Source: Janthinobacterium lividum
GTDB lineage: Bacteria > Pseudomonadota > Gammaproteobacteria > Steroidobacterales > Steroidobacteraceae
Length of the DNA stretch: 7,887 bases
Assembly: GCA_943327025.2 (NCBI GenBank)
Contig: CALPVO020000092.1
Coordinates: forward strand, 1-7,887
Direction: 5' to 3'
Shown: positions 1 to 5,560 of the stretch, piece after piece
How positions within the stretch are numbered: position 1 is the stretch's first letter
Layout: the number at the start of each line of letters is the position of its first letter
Translations under genes and position numbers: made by a program
Notes under the pieces: generated by a model
Seen by the model: only the letters and a program-made list of their open reading frames with translations
What the model was told of the DNA's origin: nothing
Databases searched by the model: none

Positions 1-225
1 GGCAGCTCCCTGAAGTTCTGTCTCCTTGCCCGCGGCGAGGCGGACCTGTACCCGCGTCTGGGCCGCACCATGATTTGGGACACGGCGGCGGGGCAAGCGG
101 TGCTCAGTGCCGCCGGCGGTGGCGTCTACCGTCTGGATGGCACCCTGCTTGGCTGCAGCAATGCCGCCCTAGATAACCCGCACGTCGTGGCGGTGGGCGC
201 GCCTGAGGCTTGGTCCGCTGGCTGA
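1..225 (+). CDS. cysQ: 3'(2'),5'-bisphosphate nucleotidase, C-terminal part (5' end outside window)
   Basis: Reading frame 1 is open from the first base to a TGA at 223-225 and gives the last 74 residues of an inositol-monophosphatase-superfamily protein. The segment GSSLKFC at the start, then ADLYPRLG, then [10 protein letters not shown] (residues 26-35) with AAGG just after, is the typical CysQ C-terminal block. The Asp of WDTAAG (residue 27) is a conserved metal ligand of the family. The end [10 protein letters not shown] matches the usual terminal strand. CysQ hydrolyses 3'-phosphoadenosine 5'-phosphate to AMP and phosphate, which clears a by-product of sulfate assimilation; it acts in the cytoplasm or at the inner membrane. 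The start and most of the active site lie upstream of the window, so integrity cannot be judged. No partner gene follows on this strand for about 360 bp. A generic inositol monophosphatase is the main alternative, but the motif wording favours CysQ. Confidence 0.88.
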   Translation, partial: GSSLKFCLLARGEADLYPRLGRTMIWDTAAGQAVLSAAGGGVYRLDGTLLGCSNAALDNPHVVAVGAPEAWSAG

Positions 226-436
226 AGTCCTGGGTTTTGCTGCGCTGCAGCGCGCAATATCCGGTTCTGCAGGGCAGTTCTGCCCCCGGGCTTCCGGTCT
301 CGGCAACCGCCATCCGGCAGCAGTTCCGACCGTCACAAGCGGCGTTTGTCGTAAAACGGCTACAGTTTTTTGCCCCCTCGAAGGCCGCTTGCGCCAGACG
401 AAAACCCCGGTAATTCGTGTGTTTCAGCGTGAATTT

Positions 437-477
437 CCTGGTTTGTGGCGGGAATACCGCACCCAGGCTTGGCCTGG
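437..477 (+). promoter_or_regulatory. Two overlapping, mutually exclusive hairpins upstream of the 584 gene (speculative)
   Basis: Bases 437-441 (CCTGG) can pair with 463-467 (CCAGG). Inside, GTG 445-447 pairs with CAC 460-462 and CGG 449-451 with CCG 457-459, closing a five-base loop. The same arm at 463-468 (CCAGGC) can instead pair with 472-477 (GCCTGG) around a three-base loop. Two competing stems that share an arm are what a leader switch looks like, but no U run follows and no known riboswitch class is recognisable. Chance pairing in GC-rich DNA is a serious alternative. Confidence 0.2.
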
Positions 478-573
478 CCTCCGCTTGCACAGGGCGGCGC
501 AGCAAAATTGCCAGTCGACACCCGTTCCTGCTCGGGGGTAGGTTCCGCCCATTAGAAAAAAGCAGGCGGGGAT

Positions 574-578
574 GAGGG
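574..578 (+). promoter_or_regulatory. Ribosome binding site that sets the start at 584
   Basis: GAGGG lies five bases before the ATG at 584. An in-frame ATG at 572 overlaps this motif and has only a G-rich stretch (GCAGGCGGGG) directly in front of it, so 584 is the better supported start. Confidence 0.55.
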
Positions 579-583
579 TAAGC

Positions 584-1102
584 ATGAATGCCATCGTTAT
601 GAATGGCGGCTTCGTCGACGGCGGGTCGTCAGGTCGGTTCCTGTTTTCCAGCCGCATACCGGCCGACCAGCGCGCCGCACTCGAGCACCTGTTGTTCTTC
701 AATGAACACCAGTCGCGCGTGCGCGGTGCTTTGCGGGAAGTCATTGAACGTTGGGGCTGTCCGGAAATCGTCGAGGACGCTGGGTTCCTGAGCGTCACCC
801 TTGCTGGGCACGCGGGTGTGCAGTGCCTCTTCGCTACCCAGGCGAGGGCCGGCGGGCTGCGGCCGTTGGGTTTGGCCATTTATCTGCGCGATGGTCCCGA
901 CCTGCTGACGGTGTTGCACGTCGGGCTGTCGCCCGCCTATGCCGCCGGCGGGTTGCATGCGGAGGCGAACCTGCTCGGCTGCCTGATGCGTGAGGTGAAG
1001 CGCGTGGCGCGCCGCACCGCGGGAATCCGCAAGCTTTCGGTGGCGTACCGCGCCTTGCGCGGCCCGGCGGCAGCCCGGACCGGGGTGGCGCTTGCGTCTT
1101 GA
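584..1102 (+). CDS. Hypothetical protein, possible GNAT-like C-terminal half
   Basis: A 172-residue protein that I do not recognise as a named family. The start at 584 is chosen for its GAGGG at good spacing; 572 and 599 are in-frame alternatives. No signal peptide or membrane segment is visible. Residues about 20-60 look helical and charged. The second half runs: a strand ending in LGLAIYLRDG, a strand LTVLHVGLSP, a small-residue loop AAGGLHA, then an amphipathic helix (LLGCLMREVKRVARR) and a basic strand-like end (KLSVAYR). That order resembles the acetyl-CoA-binding part of GNAT acetyltransferases (strand 4, pyrophosphate loop, helix 3), but the R/Q-x-x-G-x-G/A signature is not intact. The fold assignment is therefore my inference and weak; it may be a degenerate or non-catalytic GNAT, or unrelated. 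It is followed after 24 bp by the SYLF gene on the same strand, so co-transcription is plausible. Confidence 0.7.
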   Translation: MNAIVMNGGFVDGGSSGRFLFSSRIPADQRAALEHLLFFNEHQSRVRGALREVIERWGCPEIVEDAGFLSVTLAGHAGVQCLFATQARAGGLRPLGLAIYLRDGPDLLTVLHVGLSPAYAAGGLHAEANLLGCLMREVKRVARRTAGIRKLSVAYRALRGPAAARTGVALAS

Positions 1103-1126
1103 GTCGCTTCCGGCGACGATGGCTGC

Positions 1127-1714
1127 ATGAATAAATTCACGAATATTTTACAGATTGCTTCGTTGCGTCGCGCCGTACTGGTCGTCGCTGCTGGCTGCTT
1201 GTTTGGCCCATTCGGCTTGCCGACCGCCCAGGCGGCGGTGTCCAGTCGCGCCGAGATTGACGCCCAGTCGCGTGAGGCGCTGGCCCGCCTGAAAGAGCAG
1301 ACCAGCGCTGGCGCCGAACTGGCGTCGCGCGCTGCGGGTGTGTTGGTGTTCCCGAAGGTACTGAAGGGCGGCGTGGTGGTGGGCGGCGAGTATGGCGAAG
1401 GCCAGCTCCGCGTCGGTGGCGTGCCCACGCGCTACTACCGCTTGGCGTCCGCTTCGGTGGGCTTCCAGTTGGGGGTACAGCAGAAGTCGGTGGTCATCCT
1501 CTTCATGACCCCCGAATCCCTCGACCACTTCCGCCGCAGCAAGGGCTGGAAGGCTGGTGTGGATGCCAGCGTGGCCATCGCCACGCTAGGCGCTGGCGAC
1601 CAAATCGATACGGAAACTGCGCGCAAGCCCGTGATCGCCTTCGTGTTCTCGAACAAGGGGTTGATGTACAACCTCACGCTCGAGGGTTCGCGCATCACGC
1701 CGCTCGGCAAATAA
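1127..1714 (+). CDS. Exported SYLF/YSC84-domain lipid-binding protein
   Basis: A 195-residue protein. Residues 1-36 look like a signal peptide: basic start with RR at 14-15, hydrophobic core about 16-31, and an AQA cleavage site before Ala37. Cys24 sits in AAGC, which is a poor lipobox, so a lipoprotein is less likely than a soluble periplasmic or envelope protein. The mature part is a SYLF (YSC84, DUF500) domain: GVLVFPKVLKGGVVVGGEYGEG, then a strand-rich block with YYRLASASVGFQLG and GVQQKSVVILFMT, then WKAGVDASVAIATLGAG, and a C-terminal KGLMYNLTLEGS. Eukaryotic SYLF proteins (SH3YL1, Ysc84) bind phosphoinositides or actin; bacterial members are poorly characterised, and I infer only envelope lipid binding. 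No clear Shine-Dalgarno precedes the ATG. A hairpin at 1103-1117 and a three-codon frame (ATG at 1119) whose TGA overlaps this ATG lie just upstream. Family call is secure; physiological role unknown. Confidence 0.92.
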   Translation: MNKFTNILQIASLRRAVLVVAAGCLFGPFGLPTAQAAVSSRAEIDAQSREALARLKEQTSAGAELASRAAGVLVFPKVLKGGVVVGGEYGEGQLRVGGVPTRYYRLASASVGFQLGVQQKSVVILFMTPESLDHFRRSKGWKAGVDASVAIATLGAGDQIDTETARKPVIAFVFSNKGLMYNLTLEGSRITPLGK

Positions 1715-1728
1715 GCGCGGCGCGCGCG

Positions 1729-1755
1729 GCGGCTGGCCCCTAGGGTGCCAGCCGC
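1729..1755. terminator. Perfect 9-bp hairpin between convergent genes
   Basis: GCGGCTGGC at 1729-1737 is perfectly complementary to GCCAGCCGC at 1747-1755 with a nine-base loop. It lies 15 bp after the SYLF stop and 17 bp beyond the MaoC stop on the other strand, where a bidirectional terminator would be expected. No T run follows on either strand, so it is not a classical intrinsic terminator and may only stabilise 3' ends. Confidence 0.45.
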
Positions 1756-1760
1756 TGGTT

Positions 1761-1786
1761 GAACCGGTCCCTCAGGTGGCCGGTTC
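1761..1786. other. Second inverted repeat, overlapping the end of the MaoC gene
   Basis: GAACCGG at 1761-1767 pairs with CCGGTTC at 1780-1786 around a 12-base loop that contains the MaoC stop codon (1772-1774). On the minus strand it covers the last codons and the stop. Together with the hairpin at 1729-1755 it forms a double stem between the convergent genes. It may be a 3' end structure or chance. Confidence 0.3.
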
Positions 1787-2242
1787 GCGGCGGCGAATGA
1801 GGTTGGTGCCTTCGGCCTCCCAAACGGGCAGGCCGTCGCGGGCGTCCAGTAGTTCGTACCGCATCACCACCACCCCACGCGTGGGGTCCTTGCCGCTGGC
1901 GCGCTTCGCCAGCACGGTGCTGCGCGCCTGGACCGGTACCCCGGCGCGTAGGCCGCGAGGCCAACGCACCTTGTCCCAGCCCACGCCGCAGATCCACGCG
2001 ATGTCGTGCGCCACGTCGTGGTCCAGTTGGCGCCAGACCGCCATGGTCTGGATGCCGCTAGCCACCACTTCGCCCCAGACACTCTCCCGCGCCGCGTCCG
2101 CATCCGCGTGGAACCACTGCGGGTCATACTGCCGTGCGAAGGTAGTGATGTCTTCCGCGGTGAGCGTGCGTGTACCGGACAGCAGCACCTCGCCGATGAC
2201 CAAGTCCTCGAAAAAACGTGTCAGACCGTTCAGGGGGGGCAA
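1772..2242 (-). CDS. MaoC-family (R-specific enoyl-CoA hydratase-like) hot-dog protein
   Basis: A 156-residue single hot-dog-domain protein. The N-terminus RFFEDLVIGEV (residues 9-19) is the standard MaoC opening. The hydratase motif is FARQYDPQWFHAD (35-47), with the catalytic pair expected at Asp40 and His45 (D-x4-H). VWGEVVASGIQTMAVW follows in the place of the usual FGG-x-IASG segment, and the C-terminal strands end in EAEGTNLIRRRE. Such proteins hydrate trans-2-enoyl-CoA or related acyl-CoA thioesters; the actual substrate cannot be told from sequence, and no beta-oxidation or PHA gene is nearby. The start is a TTG at 2242: upstream in frame there is a TGA 36 bp away and no ATG or GTG between, and AGGA lies about 10 bases ahead of the TTG. 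The gene is divergent from the EEP gene with only 32 bp between starts. Confidence 0.9.
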   Translation of the reverse strand: MPPLNGLTRFFEDLVIGEVLLSGTRTLTAEDITTFARQYDPQWFHADADAARESVWGEVVASGIQTMAVWRQLDHDVAHDIAWICGVGWDKVRWPRGLRAGVPVQARSTVLAKRASGKDPTRGVVVMRYELLDARDGLPVWEAEGTNLIRRREPAT

Positions 2243-2264
2243 CTGCGTGGCATCCTGCAGGGGT

Positions 2265-2270
2265 GGAGGG
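2265..2270 (+). promoter_or_regulatory. Ribosome binding site that sets the GTG start at 2275
   Basis: GGAGGG is followed four bases later by GTG at 2275. A longer frame starting at GTG 2218 would run through the divergent MaoC gene's first codons and has no comparable site, so 2275 is preferred. Confidence 0.6.
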
Positions 2271-2274
2271 GCTG

Positions 2275-3387
2275 GTGTTCACTGAGCATGCTAAACGTTT
2301 CATTGCCGTAGCGCGCCAAGCGTTCGCTGGGGCGTTCGTGCGGGCGGCCGTGGTGTGTGTTGCCGGCCTTGGGCTCCTGACGCTGCTCGGGCTGTTGAGC
2401 CCGCACTTCTGGCTCGCGGACCGCGCAGCGGACTTACGCGTGCAGGTGGCCTTGCTGCTGGGCTTGCTGGCCATGTGGCTCGGCCTCACGCGTCACCTCG
2501 GTATTGCGGCGGGCGCCACGGGTTTGGCGCTGGTGAATCTCGCTCTACTCTGGCCCTTGCTGGCCCCGGGCTTGCCGCGGGTGGTCCCGGGTTGGTGGCC
2601 GGGTTTTCTCCTGCCCACGCCGACGGTGGCGCAGGCGGAGCCTTTCATGTTCGTCCCGGTCACGCCGCTGAAGGTGCTTTCGGTCAATGTCTGGTTCCGC
2701 AACGACGAGTACGCTGCCATGCGGGCTGCGGTACGCGCAGCAGCGCCCGACGTCGCCGTGTTTCTGGAAGTGACGCCGCGCTGGCAGCGCGAACTGGCCT
2801 TGTTGCGCGATGGCTGGCCCTACCAGCGCTGGGTGCCTGGTAAAGGGCATGACGGCGTGATGGTGCTGAGCCGCTTGCCGTGGAGTGCGGCCAGTGCCGT
2901 GGCCCTCGAGGGGGCAGGGTCCTATGACGCGCTACGCGTTACGGTAGACCTCGCCGGGCAGCCCGTGGACGTTGTGGGCCTGCATTTGCGCTGGCCCATC
3001 ACACCGGCCTACGCGGCCGCGCGCGAGGTGGCGCTGGCGCGGCTGGCGAAGTTGGCACGGCAAGCGCCGCGCCCGTTGGTGCTAGTGGGCGATTTCAACC
3101 TGACCCCACACGACGGCGCATTCGAGCGCTTGTTGGTGAACGGTGGGTTGGTGAACGCCGCAGCGGCCAGTGGATTGGTGACCACCTGGCCGGCCAGTGC
3201 CGGCCGCTGGACCGGGCGCTTGCCCGGCTTGCAGATTGATCACTGCTTGGTGACGCACGGTATGCGCGCCGAGAGCTTCGTGCTGGGCCCTTGGGTGGGC
3301 TCCGACCACCGACCGGTGCTGGTGCGGCTCGAGGTGCCCGTGCGGCTTAACGCGCCGGCGGAGGGCCGCTCGACATCCCGGCCGTAA
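2275..3387 (+). CDS. Membrane-anchored endonuclease/exonuclease/phosphatase-family protein
   Basis: A 370-residue protein from the GTG at 2275. Residues about 24-41, 56-72 and 76-98 are three hydrophobic membrane segments; a Pro-rich linker (about 98-131) leads into an EEP (DNase I-like) domain from 132 to the end. All signature residues are present: Asn138 (LSVNVW), Glu165 (VFLEVT), His237 (GLHLRWP), Asp273 and Asn275 (VGDFNLTP), Asp322 (IDH) and Asp344-His345 (GSDHRPV). The enzyme is therefore probably active and metal-dependent, cleaving a phosphodiester or phosphomonoester, with the domain probably on the periplasmic side. This architecture of three N-terminal membrane segments plus EEP is common in proteobacteria; the substrate is not known (nucleic acid, phospholipid or sugar phosphate are all possible). 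Its last 41 bp overlap the end of the convergent DUF502 gene. Family call secure; topology inferred. Confidence 0.92.
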   Translation: MFTEHAKRFIAVARQAFAGAFVRAAVVCVAGLGLLTLLGLLSPHFWLADRAADLRVQVALLLGLLAMWLGLTRHLGIAAGATGLALVNLALLWPLLAPGLPRVVPGWWPGFLLPTPTVAQAEPFMFVPVTPLKVLSVNVWFRNDEYAAMRAAVRAAAPDVAVFLEVTPRWQRELALLRDGWPYQRWVPGKGHDGVMVLSRLPWSAASAVALEGAGSYDALRVTVDLAGQPVDVVGLHLRWPITPAYAAAREVALARLAKLARQAPRPLVLVGDFNLTPHDGAFERLLVNGGLVNAAAASGLVTTWPASAGRWTGRLPGLQIDHCLVTHGMRAESFVLGPWVGSDHRPVLVRLEVPVRLNAPAEGRSTSRP

Positions 3388-3946
3388 GGGCCATGCGCAT
3401 AGCAGTTTCCACCGGCATGTCCAAGGGCTCGCACTGGTCTTTCGGCAGGTAGACGGTATAACCGCCAATGCCATAGCTCATGGGCAGGTAGACGGCCACC
3501 AAGTCGACGCCGCCGGCCTGCGCTTCCAGCTCTGGCAGGTCGTCGCGGGTGACAAAGCCCAGCAGGCGCATGTCGCCCCAACGCACCACCACGACACTGC
3601 GCAAGTCGCGCTCGGTGCTGTTGCCGGTGGGTAAGAACTGCATGAGGTCGCGCACCGCACCGTAGACGGTCTTCACGCCGGGAATACGCTCGATGACCCG
3701 GTCCAGCCAGCCCTGTACGCGGCGCACCACGTAGGCGTTCACGAACGTACCCACCGCCAGCAGGAACACCACGCCGACGAGCAAGCCCATGCCGGGCCGA
3801 TAAAATTCCGGACTAATGAACCAGAGCAGGAAGGTCTGCATCAGCGTTTCGGTGGTGGTGACCAGCCAATACACGGAGTAGGCGGTCAAGCCCAGCGGCA
3901 GCACGGCCACCAGGCCTTTCATCAGCAGCATTCCGAGACGTTTCAT
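3347..3946 (-). CDS. DUF502-family integral membrane protein
   Basis: A 199-residue protein. Start is the ATG at 3946 (MKRLGMLLMKGL), which gives the typical DUF502 N-terminus; a long in-frame extension upstream to 4234 runs antisense to the NTF2-like gene and is not credible. Two membrane segments are visible, about residues 9-30 and 52-72. The family hallmark RIPGVKTVYGAVRDLMQF (87-104) follows, then a strand-rich cytoplasmic-type domain with VVVVRWGDMRLLGFVT and VYLPMSYGIGGYTVYLP. DUF502 is widespread in bacteria and includes the plant COV1 proteins; molecular function is not established. A GAGG lies 11 bases ahead of the ATG, a rather long spacing. The gene is divergent from the NTF2-like gene (91 bp between starts) and its 3' end overlaps the EEP gene. 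Confidence 0.92.
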   Translation of the reverse strand: MKRLGMLLMKGLVAVLPLGLTAYSVYWLVTTTETLMQTFLLWFISPEFYRPGMGLLVGVVFLLAVGTFVNAYVVRRVQGWLDRVIERIPGVKTVYGAVRDLMQFLPTGNSTERDLRSVVVVRWGDMRLLGFVTRDDLPELEAQAGGVDLVAVYLPMSYGIGGYTVYLPKDQCEPLDMPVETAMRMALTAGMSSGPPPAR

Positions 3947-4026
3947 GCGGGTAGGCGCCTCTGGGCGCGGTAAGGTGGGGCCTTTAGTGTCGCATGCTGT
4001 GGCACAAGGTAGTGTGGGTAGTGCTT

Positions 4027-4031
4027 GGAGG
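4027..4031 (+). promoter_or_regulatory. Ribosome binding site that sets the start at 4038
   Basis: GGAGG lies six bases before the ATG at 4038. The same frame is open upstream to an ATG at 3945, but that one overlaps the DUF502 start codon on the other strand and encodes a Gly/Ser-rich stretch unlike the family, so 4038 is preferred. Confidence 0.65.
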
Positions 4032-4037
4032 CGGAAG

Positions 4038-4457
4038 ATGCAAGTAGTGAACAATCCGGTGGCGGAAGCCGCGGTGGTGCAGGCCACCTTGCAGGCATTC
4101 CTGAGCGCGCTGGATCGTGGCGAAGATGCGCTGGAGGGCTGGTTTACGCCCGACGCCACCATGTACTTCCCGTTTAGGAATTCGCAGGCCTTGGTCCATG
4201 GCCGCGAGGCTATCGTGGCGCGCTTCGGTCGCATGAACGCGCAACTGCGGCAGACACAGCCCGCGCCGCCCTACATCGGGTTCGGCATGCGCGATTTCCG
4301 GGTGGAGTGGCTGGCACCGGGGTGGGCGCTAGTGACCGCCTTGTTTACCTTTGCGGACCAGTGGGGCCGGCGCACCTTGCTGCTGCGGGCGGAAGACGCC
4401 GGCGCATGGCGCATTCACCATCTGCACGCTTCGAACCTGCCGGCGCCGCCGGCTTAA
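4038..4457 (+). CDS. NTF2/SnoaL-like fold protein (nuclear transport factor 2 family)
   Basis: A 139-residue cytoplasmic protein with the SnoaL/NTF2-like pattern: an N-terminal helix (VVQATLQAFLSALDRGEDALEG cut here as residues about 13-34), then WFTPDATMYFP, an HGREAIVARF helix (about 54-63), and strands RVEWLAPGWALVTALFTF and TLLLRAEDAGAWRIHHLHAS. Proteins of this kind (calcium/calmodulin kinase II association-like, DUF4440-like) form a cone-shaped pocket and act as small-molecule binders, isomerases or hydrolases, and often have no assigned substrate. No signal peptide is present. The last codons and stop fall in the first unit of an 18-bp tandem repeat that also holds the stop of the convergent gene. 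Fold call good; function unknown. Confidence 0.85.
   Translation: MQVVNNPVAEAAVVQATLQAFLSALDRGEDALEGWFTPDATMYFPFRNSQALVHGREAIVARFGRMNAQLRQTQPAPPYIGFGMRDFRVEWLAPGWALVTALFTFADQWGRRTLLLRAEDAGAWRIHHLHASNLPAPPA
4439..4453. terminator. GC hairpin at the end of the NTF2-like gene
   Basis: GCCGGC at 4439-4444 and GCCGGC at 4448-4453 are self-complementary and form a perfect 6-bp stem with a three-base loop, ending one base before the TTAA that carries the stop. No T run follows. It may help define the shared 3' end of the two convergent genes, but it partly results from the repeat composition. Confidence 0.3.
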
Positions 4458-4492
4458 CTGGCGCCGCCGGCTTAACTGGCGCCGCCGGCTTA
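4442..4492. repeat. 18-bp tandem repeat (2.8 copies) carrying stops on both strands
   Basis: The unit GGCGCCGCCGGCTTAACT occurs at 4442-4459 and 4460-4477, and its first 15 bases again at 4478-4492. TTAA in the unit reads as a stop both ways. On the plus strand TAA 4455-4457, TAA 4473-4475 and TAG 4491-4493 are all in the NTF2-like frame. On the minus strand TAA at 4490-4492, 4472-4474 and 4454-4456 are all in the frame of the secreted-protein gene. The 18-bp period keeps every stop in frame. The copies are identical, which suggests recent duplication. Confidence 0.93.
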
Positions 4493-5425
4493 GCGCGTGC
4501 CCGTCGCCGGACGACAGCGCTCCGGCAGGGCGCTGGTCAAACTGGCGACTTCTTCGAGGCGACCCTTGGCGTCGTTCCACACCAAATAGCGCGTGACCAA
4601 TTGTTCCGCTTCCGGCCGGGTCACGGTGAGCAAGCGGCTGTCGCGGCGAAACTGTAGGGGCTCATGTTCCCCCTTGGGGTCGAGGCAGGGGTTGTCGAGG
4701 GTGTTTTCAGCGAGGGCAGTAGGCCAACGTACCTGACCGCTGCGTAGGTCCAGCACGGCGCTACCCCCTGGCACCACGAACAGCGCAAGGCTGCCAGCGA
4801 AATTGGGTCCCCGTGCGAGTGCTGCAGCCACGGCTGCTTGGTCGCGTGTCAGGCGGGGGTCGGCGCTATCGGCGTCCACGACGGTCGTGGCGGTGCCGGG
4901 CGGCAACAGCGCCGCTGGATACTCGCTGAAGCGCGGCGCGGCGAGCGCCGCCTCGGTGTAGCTTTCGCCCTGGCCGCGTCCGAGCACGGCGTCCAGTCGT
5001 GCGGCGCTCGCTTCGTCGATATACCAATCGGTCAGGTCGACCCCGTCGACCCTGCCGGTCTTCCAGACCGGTACCTCGAGCAGCCCGTGATCGGTACAAG
5101 CGCCGGAGCGTAGCGCCTGCGGGTTGCGGGAGCAGGCGGCAAAACGCGAATACGCGCCATAAAGATCTGGTGCGCCGGGCTCGTTTGGCCGCGCGAACAG
5201 TACCCAGCGGCCTGGCGGCAACTGCATGGTGTAGCGCCGTTGCTGGCGCTGGGTGGTGAACACGAGATGCTGGCCCGTGGCGGGTTGCCAGGCGTGGATA
5301 CGCAGCGCGGGGACGAGTTCGCCGAGGAAGCCCAGTTCGCCACTGACAGTGCCGCCCACCGCCACGGCCGGCAAGGCCAGCAGGCTTGGCAAGAGAAGTC
5401 TGGAAAAAAACTTCCTAAGAAACAT
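4490..5425 (-). CDS. Secreted protein of unknown function with a GPNFAG-type C-terminal domain
   Basis: A 311-residue protein from the ATG at 5425; a GTG at 5467 would add 14 charged residues ahead of the signal peptide and is less likely. Residues 1-22 form a signal peptide (RK at 4-5, hydrophobic core, AVA before Val23). Residues about 25-135 are strand-rich (GTVSGELGF, RYTMQLPPGRWVLFARP) and recall a carboxypeptidase-regulatory or transthyretin-like beta sandwich. After a linker, SEYPAALL (167-174) and RGPNFAG (205-211) with VLDLRSGQVRWP (224-235), FRRDSRLLTV (259-268) and a YLVWN strand match a family of exported bacterial proteins of unknown role. In those relatives, from memory, GPNFAGHY is followed by a Cys/Gly-rich GCGTGC segment; here the place reads VVPGGSA and has no Cys. 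The four Cys of the mature protein (98, 110, 247, 304) could form two disulfides. Family similarity is from recall only; function unknown. Confidence 0.8.
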   Translation of the reverse strand: MFLRKFFSRLLLPSLLALPAVAVGGTVSGELGFLGELVPALRIHAWQPATGQHLVFTTQRQQRRYTMQLPPGRWVLFARPNEPGAPDLYGAYSRFAACSRNPQALRSGACTDHGLLEVPVWKTGRVDGVDLTDWYIDEASAARLDAVLGRGQGESYTEAALAAPRFSEYPAALLPPGTATTVVDADSADPRLTRDQAAVAAALARGPNFAGSLALFVVPGGSAVLDLRSGQVRWPTALAENTLDNPCLDPKGEHEPLQFRRDSRLLTVTRPEAEQLVTRYLVWNDAKGRLEEVASLTSALPERCRPATGTR

Positions 5426-5451
5426 GGGTGTCCGGCGCCGAGTCAAAGTGG

Positions 5452-5480
5452 ACTCTGCGTTCTGCACTGCAAAACGTCAA
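5452..5480 (-). promoter_or_regulatory. Candidate sigma-70 promoter for the secreted-protein gene
   Basis: On the minus strand TTGACG (5480-5475) is five of six to the -35 consensus and is followed by exactly 17 bases and CAGAGT (5457-5452), a weak three-of-six -10. It lies in the 135-bp divergent gap, 26 bp ahead of the ATG at 5425. An inverted repeat GAGTC/GACTC (5440-5444 and 5451-5455) overlaps the -10 and could be an operator half-site pair. No comparable promoter was found for the plus-strand operon in the same gap. Confidence 0.3.
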
Positions 5481-5560
5481 GCCCTTTCCGTTCCCGGCGG
5501 TTAGACTTTTTCAGAGGCGTGAACCACGGCACTATGGCGCCTGCCTTTTCTGGAGTTCGC

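Larger units (their letters stand above)
226..583. other. Intergenic region with small inverted repeats, no gene recognised
   Basis: This is the only gap above 300 bp. Short open frames cross it on both strands, but their translations are Arg/Cys/Pro-rich and resemble nothing I know, so I call no gene. Structures visible: a 12-bp perfect palindrome GCGCTGCAGCGC at 242-253; a hairpin GGGCA/TGCCC with a four-base loop at 272-285 (a possible cysQ 3' end structure, but without a T run); a weak CGTTT/AAACG stem at 343-358 followed after seven bases by six Ts (366-371); and the overlapping hairpins at 437-477 listed separately. It should contain the promoter for the gene at 584, but I found no convincing -35/-10 pair. 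Confidence 0.6.

Noticed and set aside
343..371. Possible intrinsic terminator for cysQ (CGTTT/AAACG stem and six Ts)
   Set aside because: The stem has only five pairs, mostly A-T, and the T run begins seven bases after it, so the geometry is wrong.
210..413. 67-codon plus-strand frame in the intergenic gap
   Set aside because: It starts inside the cysQ end, has no ribosome site or recognisable motif, and its composition looks random.
104..505. 133-codon minus-strand frame over the cysQ end and the intergenic gap
   Set aside because: Arg/Pro/Cys-rich with no family resemblance and partly antisense to a clear cysQ reading frame.
3947..4234. 96-codon N-terminal extension of the DUF502 frame
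   Set aside because: It is antisense to the NTF2-like gene, and the typical DUF502 N-terminus begins at the ATG at 3946.
4442..4492. CRISPR array or mobile-element end
   Set aside because: The repeats are contiguous without spacers, and no cas, transposase or target-site duplication is visible.
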